Assembly (NCBI GenBank): GCA_943735955.1
Contig: OX030957.1
Coordinates: forward strand, 2,594,595-2,658,594
Length of the DNA: 64,000 nt
Source of the DNA: Piscicola geometra
Lineage: Eukaryota; Annelida; Clitellata; Hirudinida; Piscicolidae
Direction of reading: 5' to 3'
The translations under genes were made by a program, and so were the position numbers. Under the pieces are notes generated by a model. The model saw only the letters and a list, made by a program, of their open reading frames with translations. It had not been told where the DNA came from and made no database searches. Below are positions 38,101 to 49,124 of this stretch, piece by piece (within the stretch, counting starts at the first letter, position 1; each line of letters starts with the position of its first letter).

Positions 38101-41100
38101 CCCAATATGAGTTCTCGCAGTTCCAGCATTTGCGCCAGGCAATTCAACAACCACAACAACCACAACAACAACCACAACAACCACGACAACTTCTACAACG
38201 ACGCGAGGACAAAGTTTTTCCTGAATGGCTCGTTTCCCTCCAACGACAATGGTTCCACTAACAGCCTCACCAACTCCTCCACCATCTCCAACTGCAGTAC
38301 CAACAACAACAAATACATCGAAGAGGATGATGATGATGAGGATGATGCTGCTGCTGGTGGTGGTGGTGGAGGGGGTGGTGGTAAGGATGGTGTTCCTGGT
38401 GGTGGTGTGCATAATGATGATAATGATAGCTTATTAAATGGCTTTTCCAATAATATATATCATCACAAAAACAATAGTCTCAACGCTCATAACCATACTA
38501 ATACTACCAATACCAATAACAACATCTACAATAATAATGCAAAAAATAATATTAACAATAGTAGTAATAATAGTTTTAAAGATGAAAGCAACAATAACAC
38601 TCTAGTCAACACGCCAGACAAGTCATCAACACACCTCAGAACCAAGAGCTACGACATCACTAATCATAAAAACTATAACGAAAATAATAATAATTATTAT
38701 AACAGCAAAGATATTAATCTAAAGAACACAGGACTTGTCTCTGTGGACGCCATCAGTATTGTTAGTTTCATAAAGTCTCTCATTATGTTCATACAATAAC
38801 AATAATTATAATAATAATAATTATAATAAGTATTAATCAAAAGTGAGTCAACCACCACTACCAATACTGAAACACTACCGTTACGACTACCTTTCTCATC
38901 TTTCCCACCATCACCATCATTACTACCACCACCACCATCATCATCATCACCCCCTTCATCATCACTACCATCATCACCACTACCATCATCACCACTACCA
39001 TCATCACCACCACCACCATCATCATCATCACCATGACGACGGCAGGAGTTGCAGCGGCAGAAGGCGGAGTACGAAGAGAAGCGCAGGCGTGTGGAGCAGC
39101 TGAAGCTGAAGCTGGGAGCCGCGAGGTCCGTCAACGAGAAGAACCGCATCATCCTCGAGCACTCCATCTTCCACAAAGACAATAATAATAATAACAATCA
39201 TAATAATAATAATAATAATAATAACAAGCATAATAATAATAACAATCATAATAATAATAACAATGAGGATAATAATAATGGTAATGGTGATGATAATGTT
39301 TATACTTGTGGTAATAGTAATGGTGATAATAATGATAATAATGTCAATTGTAATATTAGTAATGATAATGATAGCAATAGTAATAATAATAATAATGATA
39401 ATCATAATCATAATAGTAATAATAATAAGAATAATGATAATGATAATAGTGCTAATAATGAAAGCGCTAGTAGTAATAGTAGTAGTGCTGCAAAAACGAA
39501 TGGAGAGGCGAGTGTTGATGATAATGATAGAATCATCAGCAGCACCACTGCTTGCAGTCTGGATGCCAACGACAATGAGCACAGTAACAGTAGTGAGGGC
39601 TCGAGCAGAAAGAATGCACAAAGTAGCAGGTGAGGTTCCTGTAACGATTAAATAATATCGTTTATTAAAAGTTTCAATATTCCTATTTTTAAATTTAAAA
39701 TATTTATTATGATTGTTGTTATTATTCAGTGAGCAGGCTGACAGCGCCATTTCGTCGCCCTGTATGTCATCCACCTCCTCCCTCCTCTCTCCATCCTCCC
39801 CCTCTCCACTCAACGACAACAGCCATAATAATAATAATCACAATAATAATACAAATAATAATAACGATAGTAATAGTAATAGTAGTATCAGTATCGGGAG
39901 TGCTCAAAGCGGCAACACTGCGTCTAACAGGAGCAGCCAAAACAAGACGACATCTAGCGGCAATAAAGTAAAAGCAGCAAGCACTCGCTCAGCATCATCA
40001 TCATGCCACCAACAACCCACCAACCACCATGCCACTGCCAGGACCCGTGCAACTAACCATTCAACTAGCACCTCCACCAACCACACCACCACCAACCACC
40101 CCACTGCCAACCATTCTGGGACTCTCCCGAGGAACAACACAAGCAACGCCTCAACGACTGATCATGCTTCCGTCAGAAACTGTTTCGTTTATTTACAAAA
40201 GTTTTACCCTATTTTAATATTATTTAGTATTCATTTGAATATTATTTAAATATTCATTTAAATATTATTCAAATATTCATTTTATATTATTTAAATATTC
40301 ATTTAAATATTATTTAAATATTATTTAAATATTGATTTAAATATTCATTTAAATATTATTTAAATATTCATTTAAATATTATTTAAATATTCATTTAAAT
40401 ATTATTTAAATATTATTTAAATATTATTTAAATATTCATTTAAATATTATTTAAATATTCATTTAAATATTCATTTAAATATTATTTAAATATTCATTTA
40501 AATATTATTTAAATATTCATTTAAATCATTCCTTTTTTGAAGAATTTTTCCTTTCATTAAGCCACTCTCAACCACCGCCAACACACCCTTCTACCACCAC
40601 CTTCTTCTACCACCACCCCCTTCTACCGCCACCCTCTTCTACCACCACCCCCTTTTACCAACACCCCCTTCTACCACCACCCCCTTCTACCAACACCCCC
40701 TTCTACCAACACTCTCCCCTACCCCCCTTCTCCCTCCAGACGAGGGTGAAGTCTAAACTGGCAGGCATAAAGGTGCCTCCGATCTTCCGAAAGGCCTCCC
40801 ACTCCAGCAACCCTGCTGACGTCAGCAACAAGAGCAGTGATTCGACGAACTCTCAAGTGAGTTTGTGCCGCTATAGAAGGCTCTCTGAGGCCTCTGTTGT
40901 TGTTGTCTTCCAGTGCAATGCAATACGATTGATTAATTTGTATTGATATATTCAATGCAATATAATAATACTACTCAATACAATAAAGGACAAAGCAATA
41001 CAATACAATACAATACAATAAAATACAATACAGTAAAATACATTACAATAAAATACAATAGAATAAAATACAATAAAATACAATACAATACAATCAAATA

Positions 41101-41530
41101 CAATACAATAAAATACAATAAAATACAATACAATACAATAAAAACAATAAACTAAAATAGAATACAATAAGATACAATACAATCTATTTCAATGAAGAGT
41201 ATTTTTAACTTTGTTTTAACAGTAACTCAATAAAAATAATTGTCGTTGTATCAGCACTCTATTCAAGATTAACTTATCATCATCTTCCTCCACATCATTA
41301 TCATTATCATCATCGTCGTCGCCCTCATCGTCCTTATCTTCCTCCACATCATCATCGCCATCATCGCCATCATCATCATCATCGTCACTCCAGTCTCGAC
41401 CACCTCGACAAGAAAACAACAACAACAACGAGCACACCAGCGACAACATCAAGGCACACGTGGTTCTGAGTGAAAAGGGAAAGTTGCAAGTGGAGAAGAT
41501 GAGGAAGGTGAGCGTGTAACAACCCATCTG

Positions 41531-41611
<81 letters not shown>

Positions 41612-42580
41612 GTTAGAACTGCTCAGCAAGAGCGTCCTCAAGGACACAGAGGCTCTGGTGGCTTGTGTGAGGGATGGAGTGCTCCTGTGCCAGCTTGCCA
41701 ACCTGGTCAGACCCCGTGCCGTCCCCTCCATCCACATCTCCTCCCCTTCTGCTGTCAGTTGCTGCCTGTCTGTTGTATTGTATTGTTGAAGTTACTGTTA
41801 CTAACTGCTACTGTGCTTCTTGTTGCTGCTAATGACGAGCATCATTGTAGTGGCGTATAACCCAAACCGGGGTCTTGGCCACTTTGGCTGAAATGTTGTG
41901 TTTGAGTTTATGGGCTACTAGAGCATCCGAGGCTTGGACCATTGAGCCTTGTTCAAACTGAGATTCGCTACACATTCGGCTGCCCGTAAACCATGCAAGT
42001 AGTATAAGCTCTTTGAACATCTGATGGAGTTCACGCACCGTACTTTCATGAACGCATCGTGGACTATTTCGTAGTCCATCTGTTTCATAGTCCATCTGTT
42101 TCATAGGCTATCTGTTTCATAGTCCATTTATTTCATAGTCCATCTGTTTCATAGTCCATCTGTTTCATAGTCCATCTATTTCATAGTCCATCTGTTTCAT
42201 AGTCCATCTGTTTCATAGTCCATCTGTTTTACTCTCACCACTCTACCCTCTCTTCCCACCACTGCCTTCACAGCCGATCCTCTCCAACGCGAAGATCAAG
42301 CGAAACATCGACAACTTCCTGATGGCGTGTCGCAAAGTGGGTCTCGAACAGGTTGCCCTCTACTCATTACCCCGTCTCTAATTAAAATAACAATTTTTTA
42401 TTTATTTCTCACAATTATGCATTGTTTATGATGATGATGATTGTATCATTATCAACACCACAGTCACAGATATGTTCTGCATGCAGTTTGCAAGAGGACT
42501 TCAACCTGCTGAGTGTGGCAACCACCATCAATGCCCTTGCCAGCCTCTGTCCCAAGTTCCAACACATCTCGTCGCCGTGA
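28272..42580 (+). CDS. LRCH: LRCH-type leucine-rich repeat and calponin-homology protein, 15 exons
   Basis: LRCH proteins pair N-terminal leucine-rich repeats with a C-terminal calponin-homology (CH) domain; family members are linked to DOCK-family exchange factors and the actin cortex. Exons in compatible phase: 28272-28434, 30691-30832, 31820-31949, 33571-33676, 34038-34114, 34386-34445, 35810-35943, 37785-38760, 39046-39629, 39730-40171, 40740-40856, 41394-41507, 41610-41753, 42274-42351, 42497-42580. An in-frame TAA at 28260-28262 supports the ATG at 28272. The middle carries very long Asn-rich tracts. The hAT copy in the intron at 35944-37784 does not interrupt coding sequence. Confidence 0.92.
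28435..30690 (+). other. LRCH intron 1
   Basis: AT-rich intron. The only structured part is the 16-bp repeat near its 3' end. I see no exon or transposon signature. Confidence 0.7.
30378..30652 (+). repeat. CAACCCACCACCCATC minisatellite
   Basis: About 17 units of 16 bp, ending some 35 bp before the acceptor of LRCH exon 2. Confidence 0.95.
30691..30832 (+). CDS. LRCH: LRCH exon 2: leucine-rich repeats
   Basis: It encodes LSWNNLTDIPEGILAWRSLE and VLNLSHNLLRYLPNLSSLHL. The LxxLxLxxNxL pattern is clear. Acceptor ctgcacag, donor gtgagt, phase 1 in and phase 2 out. Confidence 0.95.
31620..31819 (+). repeat. CCACACCACAGCAACAACCA-type repeat up to an LRCH acceptor
   Basis: Three imperfect units of about 55-60 bp, each containing CACCACAGCAACAACCA. 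The last copy of this motif carries the real splice acceptor of LRCH exon 3, so the earlier copies are decoy acceptors. Confidence 0.85.
31820..31949 (+). CDS. LRCH: LRCH exon 3: leucine-rich repeats
   Basis: It encodes NNQLCIVPTHLFQLSSLQLL and FLNNNKLEHLPEQIANLTSL. The acceptor accacag ends a tandem CCA/ACA repeat and the donor gttggt starts a GGT-rich repeat. Leaves phase 0. Confidence 0.95.
31950..32070 (+). repeat. GGTTGTTGTTGGTGG-rich repeat after an LRCH donor
   Basis: Three copies of a 33-bp GT-rich unit starting at the exon 3 donor. Confidence 0.85.
32071..33354 (+). other. LRCH intron 3, middle part
   Basis: It contains GATGGATGG/AACAGATA-type repeats at about 32385-32525. No coding signal was seen. 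Confidence 0.65.
33355..33560 (+). repeat. CACCTACCACACCCACTAC-type minisatellite
   Basis: About ten 21-bp units in front of LRCH exon 4. Confidence 0.92.
33571..33676 (+). CDS. LRCH: LRCH exon 4: leucine-rich repeats
   Basis: It encodes DLSNNGLTVLPSQIGDLASL and KHLNLRRNNLIELPI. Acceptor cacgaag, donor gtgagt, leaving phase 1. The preceding intron is filled by ACC/ACT-rich tandem repeats. Confidence 0.95.
33825..34036 (+). repeat. CAT/CAA repeat with a period near 45 bp
   Basis: Higher-order units of ATTATCATCAACAACAACG plus CATCATCATCACT. The array ends at the acceptor of LRCH exon 5. Confidence 0.85.
34038..34114 (+). CDS. LRCH: LRCH exon 5: leucine-rich repeat
   Basis: It encodes LSRLHIERLDVSNNKIAHIP and CDFRK, matching LIRLDFSCNKITTIP of vertebrate LRCH. 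The acceptor catcag ends a CAT repeat. Donor gtgact, leaving phase 0. Confidence 0.94.
34386..34445 (+). CDS. LRCH: LRCH exon 6: last leucine-rich repeat
   Basis: Encodes VTCLQELMIDGNPLVSPPLQ, matching HLQTITLDNNPLQSPPAQ. Acceptor ttccaag, donor gttgtg, phase 0 on both sides. Confidence 0.93.
34446..35809 (+). other. LRCH intron 6 with simple repeats
   Basis: It holds a TAC repeat (about 34838-34940), CA repeats (about 35090-35215) and GAT repeats (35478-35528). No exon was seen. Confidence 0.65.
35810..35943 (+). CDS. LRCH: LRCH exon 7: cap after the leucine-rich repeats
   Basis: It encodes VCLRGLVHIMKFLDLQRHDP and an Arg/Ser-rich tail ending near SSSFSV. GLVHIMKFLDLQ matches GKVHIFKYLNIQ. 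The donor gttggt at 35944 is the one that fits the phase of the next exon; gtgttg at 35942 would break it. Confidence 0.85.
35992..37160 (-). mobile_element. Decayed hAT transposon, inverted copy (copy C), in an LRCH intron
   Basis: The right end reads CGGTCCGACCTCCA and the left end TAAAAGTCGGACTGGG. In reverse complement these match the ends of the copy at 53113-54682, including TCGGACCGGGTA.CCG and dense CGGGAAC-type subterminal repeats. Orientation is opposite to that copy. The ends have mutations and no 8-bp duplication is visible, so this copy is older. It starts about 48 bp after the LRCH exon 7 donor. Confidence 0.8.
37255..37745 (+). repeat. ACTATATTATACTTTTTAT minisatellite
   Basis: About 25 AT-rich units of 19 bp directly upstream of LRCH exon 8. 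Confidence 0.95.
37785..38760 (+). CDS. LRCH: LRCH exon 8: large Asn/Gln-rich exon
   Basis: A 976-bp exon starting SSSAPQASSITLRDGRLIAN. It is rich in Gln, Asn, Ser and His, with an acidic/Gly tract in the middle and SVDAISI at the end. Acceptor gtttag, donor gttagt. Phase 2 in and phase 0 out fit both neighbours. Except for the first 40 residues it has no recognisable domain. Confidence 0.8.
39046..39629 (+). CDS. LRCH: LRCH exon 9: coiled-coil segment and Asn tract
   Basis: It encodes ELQRQKAEYEEKRRRVEQLK and LKLGAARSVNEKNRIILE, a charged helix as in the LRCH middle region. This is followed by about 115 residues very rich in Asn and Asp. Acceptor ggcag follows a CAT/CCA repeat. Donor gtgagg, leaving phase 2. 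Confidence 0.85.
39730..40171 (+). CDS. LRCH: LRCH exon 10: Ser/Asn/Thr/His-rich segment
   Basis: Starts SEQADSAISSPCMSSTSSLL and ends in NASTTDHAS. Acceptor attattcag, donor gtcaga, phase 2 in and phase 0 out. No domain is recognised, but the phase fit is exact. Confidence 0.75.
40205..40525 (+). repeat. AT-only ATTTAAATATTCATTTAAAT repeat
   Basis: Variable units of 11 and 22 bp made of ATTTAAAT and ATTCATTTAAAT. It begins about 30 bp after the LRCH exon 10 donor. Confidence 0.93.
40740..40856 (+). CDS. LRCH: LRCH exon 11
   Basis: It encodes TRVKSKLAGIKVPPIFRKAS and SSNPADVSNKSSDSTNSQ. Acceptor ccctccag, donor gtgagt, phase 0 on both sides. It is GC-rich against AT-rich flanks. Confidence 0.8.
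40965..41185 (+). repeat. (AATAC/AATAA)n pentanucleotide repeat
   Basis: Imperfect AATACAATAA units in an LRCH intron. Confidence 0.92.
41394..41507 (+). CDS. LRCH: LRCH exon 12: segment before the CH domain
   Basis: It encodes SRPPRQENNNNNEHTSDNIK and AHVVLSEKGKLQVEKMRK. Only the acceptor at 41393 (ctccag) keeps the frame; the later cgacaag would not. Donor gtgagc, phase 0 on both sides. Confidence 0.82.
41528..41608 (+). repeat. (CA)n microsatellite forming an LRCH acceptor
   Basis: About 80 bp of pure CA. Its terminal CAG is the splice acceptor of the first CH-domain exon. Confidence 0.96.
41610..41753 (+). CDS. LRCH: LRCH exon 13: CH domain, first half
   Basis: It encodes TLELLSKSVLKDTEALVACV and RDGVLLCQLANLVRPRAVPS, the CH-domain DGVxLCxLxNxxxP motif. 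The acceptor AG is the end of a pure CA repeat. Donor gtcagt, phase 0 on both sides. Confidence 0.95.
42062..42232 (+). repeat. TTTCATAGTCCATCTG tandem repeat
   Basis: About ten 16-bp units without spacers, in the intron between the two CH exons. Confidence 0.94.
42274..42351 (+). CDS. LRCH: LRCH exon 14: CH domain, middle
   Basis: It encodes PILSNAKIKRNIDNFLMACR and KVGLEQ, the conserved KxxxNIxxFLxACxxxG helix of CH domains. Acceptor ttcacag, donor gttgcc, phase 0 on both sides. Confidence 0.95.
42497..42580 (+). CDS. LRCH: LRCH terminal exon: end of the CH domain
   Basis: Encodes DFNLLSVATTINALASLCPK and FQHISSP, then TGA at 42578. Of several AGs here, the one ending at 42496 fits phase 0; the upstream tgcatgcag would need phase 2. 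Confidence 0.8.
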   Translation, partial: DFNLLSVATTINALASLCPKFQHISSP

Positions 42581-42822
42581 GGGAGGGGGAGAGAGGGGGG
42601 GGAGGTGCTTGGTGAGGAAGGGATTGGGTAAGTATGGAAAGGGTTGATTTATGGGGGGTTGGTGTGGAGGAGGGGGTTAGTGTAAAGGGGGGTTGCTTGG
42701 TGAGGCAGTATGACTTTTATGGGGTTTGGAACACTTGTTATTGTTGTTATTCAGCATAAAAGATCGTCACATAAGCACTTTTATGTTTGCTATTCTAAAT
42801 GCTGCTGCTGCTAAAACTGCTA

Positions 42823-42852
42823 CTACTACTGCTATTACCACTACTTTTACTG

Positions 42853-42942
<90 letters not shown>

Positions 42943-43018
42943 ATACTACTACTTTCACTACTACTACTTTCATATACTACTACTACTTCTACTACTACTA
43001 CTACTACCACTACTACTA

Positions 43019-43054
<36 letters not shown>

Positions 43055-43066
43055 TCACTACCACTG
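42823..43066 (+). repeat. (TAC)n array
   Basis: About 240 bp of TAC triplets with scattered variants, downstream of LRCH. Confidence 0.96.
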
Positions 43067-43629
43067 ATACCAAGACTACTTTTCCAATTTCAGTATCTTT
43101 ATGATATTTCTACTGATGCTTTTTTAACTTATTGTATTGTTTGTGCACAATTTCACATGCATTTCTTGCTAGAACTCCATTGAATACTTTTATCATTTCT
43201 CTCTCTGCCACCCATCTTCCATCCATCTCCGACCCATCTTCCATCCATCTCCGACCATACATTTGCTCACATCTGCCCACCAATCAAACGCCGTACGATG
43301 ACGATGATTATGTGTGTGCGCATGTCCATGCTCGATAGTTTCGCCTTTGCAGCCTTAAGTTCATCTTCCATCGAGAGTTTGTGGTGCGTTTAATCAATGG
43401 CGACTTCCTTCTAGTGCAATCTCACATCATGTATGTATGTTATTCCAGTTGTAGTTTTCCTTTATGTTGCTCCAGTTATGGTTCTACCTTATTTCATCGC
43501 AGCTATAGTCTTGCTTGTAATGTTCGGACAAGGTATTTTAAGGTGTTTTAAGGTTTGATGCTTATTTTATATTTTCAAGTAATGCAGCTCATCATCTAGA
43601 CAACAGCCATCAGGTGTTTGTGTGTGTTT

Positions 43630-43775
<146 letters not shown>

Positions 43776-44574
43776 CATTGGTTGACATACTTAGAAGTGC
43801 GCTACCATTGGTTGAAAGTCCTCTCTCTCTCATCGTGCATTTCCTTTGTTGAATGACTTGTACATTTCAGAGGCTTTTCAAACTCTTTTTATGTTTTCTT
43901 CTTCTCTTGAACCATTCAGTTCAGGCCATAGTCACTCCGTCACACTCGCATGATCTGCCCTTATACACATTTTCTATTTGATGCACCAGGTACTTTCCTC
44001 CTATCCATGTGTTTTCTATATATTTCGCAGTTTTAAAGTTTTTAATAGTCTTTTATACTTTTTATAATAACACTTCGGCTGAAGAATTTCAAAATTTGCA
44101 CAATTTTTTACTTAAACAATTATTTTTTTATACAAAATTATTTATCAATTTATTGGTCTCTCTTTTCAAAAATTCTTAAAAGTTCTTTACCGCCTTATGG
44201 ACTGTTGTTTCTATTACAAATCATAGACTTGTTTAAATGGTGGATCAAGGAGCCTACAGCGTCTTCTGGCGAATAAATAAGATTGCATCAACAATAACAC
44301 TATTTCACGGTATTTTACGACCCTTTATATAATTGGTAGAGTCGAGGTGGTTGTGGAATGATGGTGTCAGCTGGCGCGGGTTTGTCACCCAAGAGCAGCC
44401 TCACTCGAAGGGCAAGCGCACTGCACAGTCTCCATCGTGGGCCACTCCCAAAGGATTTAAAGCATCTTCTAACTTGGTTGCTGCCTTCTCTTCTTAGACC
44501 TTCTTTTTCTTTTCATTTCCGTTCTTCTGTTTTCTATTTCACCATTGTTGACGATATTAGAGACCACCAGAGAT

Positions 44575-44700
44575 CAACCAAACGTCATCATCTTCATCAC
44601 CGTCTTCTTCACCATCATCATCACCGTCTTCTTCACCATCATCATCACCGTCTTCTTCACCATCATCATCATTATCATCATCACCATCATCATCTTCATC
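44575..44700 (+). repeat. CATCATCACCGTCTTCTTCAC-type repeat
   Basis: Three units of roughly 24-27 bp embedded in CAT triplets. Confidence 0.85.
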
Positions 44701-44934
44701 TGTGACCTCATTTCACTTACTACCAACCTTTATTGTTTATTATTTATATTTGTATAATTACTTGTGAACACTGTTTGCACGAACAGCATAAACTCGCATC
44801 TCAACGATCTTTATTCCCTCGAATCATAATATTTCTGTCATATTATAATAACACATTTATTCGTGTGATTTTATTCCTATTATTTTTATTGTTTTCATTA
44901 TTTTTTATTAGTATTATTTTTTAATTAAAATTAT

Positions 44935-45180
44935 TATTTCATTTTATTATATTATTATTATTTTATTATATTATTTTTATTTATTTATTATAGTTTTATT
45001 ATTTTATTATTATAGTTTTATTATATTATTATATTATATTATTAATATTTTATTATATTATTAATATTTTATTATATTATTAATATTTTATTATATTATT
45101 AATATTTTATTATATTATTAATATTTTATTTTATTATATTATATTAATTTATTATTATTATATTGTATAATTATTATTGT
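44935..45180 (+). repeat. TATTATATTATTAATATTTT-type AT repeat
   Basis: AT-only repeat with about 20-bp periodicity. Confidence 0.92.
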
Positions 45181-45477
45181 TATGAGTATTATTATTGTAA
45201 TACCTCGGGTGCCTTCCTTCCAAAGTAGCACACGGCACATCAATTAAGCAACTAATTGATTAATTTTCTCATCAAATCAAATCATCGTTAATTACTTCTA
45301 AACCACCTCGATAGGCTCTCATGCATATCAATTAATTATCTCGTTCTCTTTAGTTTCTGGCTGCGACGATGTTTCTTCGGTAAGCGGCGCAAGGAAATCT
45401 CAAGATGTTCGTGTCAGGCTTGCCTTGAATTATGGCCCGATCTCATTCTCTGCGACAGTCCTGCATGAATCATCCCT

Positions 45478-45832
<355 letters not shown>

Positions 45833-47273
45833 TAAATATTCTAGGTTTAGGCAAACATTAACAATAGTACTTAATCTTACCATTATAATTAATGGTTATC
45901 ATCATCACCGAATCGTCATCATGGTAGCTCACTTGGGCCTCCTAAGCCAGTTTGATCTTCTCGTTCTTGCATTGTATTCGTTGAAAGGTCATTAATCGAA
46001 AGACTTAAATGAATTGTTAATTAAGGCTGATTAGTGGCTGCTTGAATGGTGTGATTAGATTGTTGCGTAATTAAGGACTTCATTACTACCAAACACAAGC
46101 ATCAATTAATTCTTAATCCCAACCAATTAATTCTCTTAATTATGCACTGAATAACTGCGTTCATTAAATCATTAAAAATTAAATTCAACAATTTATTGAA
46201 ATGTTCAAAAAGCAGGAAATTATTATGATTTTGCAATATTATGTCGAAGATTTTGATGAGAAATGCAAAACTTTTGAATTGCGATTTGCGTGGTGTTTGT
46301 TGTGTGCACTTGTGTATAGAGGTGATTGCATAGAATTCTTTTCATTTTTTGCAGAATTTAAATTTCCAAATTATTATCATTTACCATCCATCTTTATTAT
46401 TTCATTAAAAAATTAATATCTTTTTTGTTGTCATTTTGAAGCTTTTTGTTTTATAACAATTTTTTCGAAAATAAATTTTAAATTTTAAAAAGCTAAGTAG
46501 TTTTAGTTTGAGCTCTTTCTTTGATATTCTTAGTATACCTCATCGAGGTGGGCCTACGAGAGTTACCACATATATACACAAATGTGCCCATATGCGTTAG
46601 AATGTTTGATTATTATGCTGTAGTGATTGGTAACTCGATCAAGGCAAGACAATGGAAACAATTCCTATACATAAGTTCATGAATGTATACATATTTAAAT
46701 GTGTACGTAAAGGTATTTTTATGTATAAAAAAGGTATGTTAAAAATGTTGAAACAAGGCAAATGATGCTCTCACGTGATATTCTTACAATTTTTAAAAGC
46801 GAATAAAATAACTATTTAGTATAATATAAATTAAAAACCCAAAAGATACTGGCGTATAAATATGATTTGATGGCGTGGTTGGAGGGCATTTAGAAATCAT
46901 ATATACATGGAATTTTATGAAGATAATCGAAAAATAAAGGTTGTTTTATGCGAAAGTATGCTATATGAAATAATTATGAAGATAATTCATCAAAATATAA
47001 AATATTTAATTGGCAAAAAGACGTCAAGAAACGTGGCTAAGGCAAGAAGGCTGGTGGCGAAGATTTGGCATCTCGAGTGAGATTCGGCTTCGAGAACAGA
47101 CCTAGTAACAAGTTGTCCGTCAGATTGTTAGTGAGGCTTTTATAAGCGTCTTTTGAGTGCTCGAATGCCTTTGAAAGAGTGTTAGTGTGTTAGCGGAAGC
47201 AATCAGTGAATGAGAGAGTAATGTACTGTTTTTCAACTGCACTGGTCGTGGAATGAATAAACCTCGGGTTTGT

Positions 47274-47756
47274 TCAAATATTCGTGAGGGAGTATCCGTG
47301 TTGCGGAGGGGGGGATGGGTCGGGAGGGGCGATGAAGAGCGGGTTGAAGGCAGTGGGGCCACTGTAATACTGGCCTGGCATGCCTCGTTGAGAGGCCGAA
47401 GAGAGCTTGACGCTGCCCATCTCGACCAGACCGTTTGAAGTGTACCTGTAAGGCATGTGTTCGTGCACGCCAGGAGAGGGAGAGGGCGAGTCTTTGGAGC
47501 CGGTGGAGGATGCTCCGCTGGCTGCCGATGGACTTGCTTCTTGCTTGAAGGAGGGGGGGTTGAGGGAGTAGGGAGGCATGTGGAAGAGGTAAGGATTGGA
47601 GGAGGGGTTGAAATTGTAGCTGCCGTACGAGTAGAAGGGAGAAAAGTTCGAGGTGATGAAGTCGTTGGGGAGGTGGAATTGAGGCTGCTGTTGCTGGTTC
47701 GGAGGTTGATCGAGAGATGACAGTGAAGGGTGGTGCTGTCGTTGGTGTTGTGTTGT

Positions 47757-47809
<53 letters not shown>

Positions 47810-49124
47810 GGTGATGATGAAGGGATGGTTGAGGCTCTTGTTGGTGAAGTGTGCTTAAAGAAAGAGGTTGTTGTTGCTGCTGTTGGTGTGCAGAGTTTTG
47901 AGATTGAGGTCTATCTTGGGCGTGCTGTTGTGTTTGTTGGGCGTGTTGTTGTGTAGTTTGCGAGTTTTGTTGTTGTTGTTGGTACGAGTTGAAGTAGTTG
48001 TTCTCGAAAGGCAGCATGGTGGTTGGCTGGTTGGGGCCATTCATGCCAGGAGGCAGACTGAACGAAGGATTCCTCGAGACTGGTTGCGTCTGAGGCTTGG
48101 TCTTCCTGCGGGGTCGGTACTTGTAGTCAGGGTAGTCAACCATGTGTTTGGCGCGAAGTCTCTTCGCTTCATCGATGTACTGCTTCTTCTCGGCATCGGT
48201 GAGCGCCTTCCAGTTGGTTCCGAGTTGTCTGGAGATTTCCGAGTTGTGCATTCTGGGATTTTCTTGAGCGATCCTCCTTCTCTCCACCTTGGACCAGACC
48301 ATGAAGGCATTCATTGGTCGTTTAACTTTCGGCCCTTCAGCTTTTGGGATTGTTTTGATCGCTTGTTGCTGTTGTTGGATTTGTTGTTGTTGTTGCTGGT
48401 GAGCTTGGAGTTGTAGTTGTTGTTGAGAACCATTTTGAGGTTGTTGTTGTTGTTGTTGTTGGTGTTTAGAAAGGAGAGGCTGATGTTGTTGTTGGTGAGT
48501 TTTGAAGTTTTCAGATTTTACATTATTGTGGTTGTTGTTGTAGCTGTTGTTGCCTCTATTGCTGTCGCTGCTATTTGAGACGGCTTGTTGTTTTTGTTGT
48601 TGCATCAACAACATCGTGTACTCTTTGTGTGCTTCATCGCTCTTCGAGTAGGCACTTTGCATTGAAGATAAATTCTCTGCATGTTGTTTATGTTGTTGAT
48701 AATGTTGCTTTAGTTGTAACTGTTGTTGGTTGTGGCGTTCTTCTTGTTCTAGTTGTGCTTCTTCTTCTTTTTCTTCTTTTCGTTTCATAGTCTCCGAACT
48801 TTTCATTGTTTCCAGATTAGTGTAATAGACATGGTTCTGGCTGTGGTAAGTGGCGTCGATGGCTTCACTCTGTTCTTGTGGCTGTAGTGGTTGTGGTTGC
48901 AGGTGGTGGCTATTTTGTAGCTTGTTATGTGTTGTTTTTAAGTGTTGTTGTTGGTGTTGTTGGTGGTGGTGGTGTTGTTGTGGTAGATGGGGATTTGTTA
49001 GTGGTTGCAGAGACGTTGTGTTGTTGTTGTTTTCGTCGTGCAGACGGTGTTTGCCGCCCTGCGACGTGGTGTGTGGTTGCCACAGTGGATCCAGTTTGCC
49101 GCCTTGGTGGAGCATTGGCAGCAT
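47274..49124 (-). CDS. Sox: Sox-family HMG-box transcription factor, intronless
   Basis: A single open frame of 616 residues. The HMG box, at about residues 265-345, starts [20 protein letters not shown] and ends [26 protein letters not shown] and the DNA-bending core are intact, so it should bind (A/T)ACAA(A/T) sites in the nucleus. The rest is Gln/His/Asn-rich, including a pure Gln run of about 18 (47755-47810), and it ends in a Pro/Ser/Tyr-rich tail. [12 protein letters not shown] and the RPRRKTK end point to SoxB, whereas SKVERRRI and [10 protein letters not shown] are like SoxC. Lack of introns is also usual in SoxB. An in-frame TGA lies 12 bp upstream of the first ATG at 49124; a second ATG is at 49115. 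Confidence 0.93.

Noticed and set aside
42062..42232. 16-bp repeats resembling a CRISPR array or regulatory operator cluster
   Set aside because: Contiguous tandem units in an intron; a minisatellite is the simplest explanation.
44358..44705. 115-residue + strand frame after LRCH
   Set aside because: The first 40 codons look plausible, but the rest is CAT repeat and no homology or splice partner is visible.
47717..48416. + strand Val-rich and Leu-rich frames over the Sox gene
   Set aside because: Antisense shadows of the Gln-rich Sox coding sequence on the - strand.
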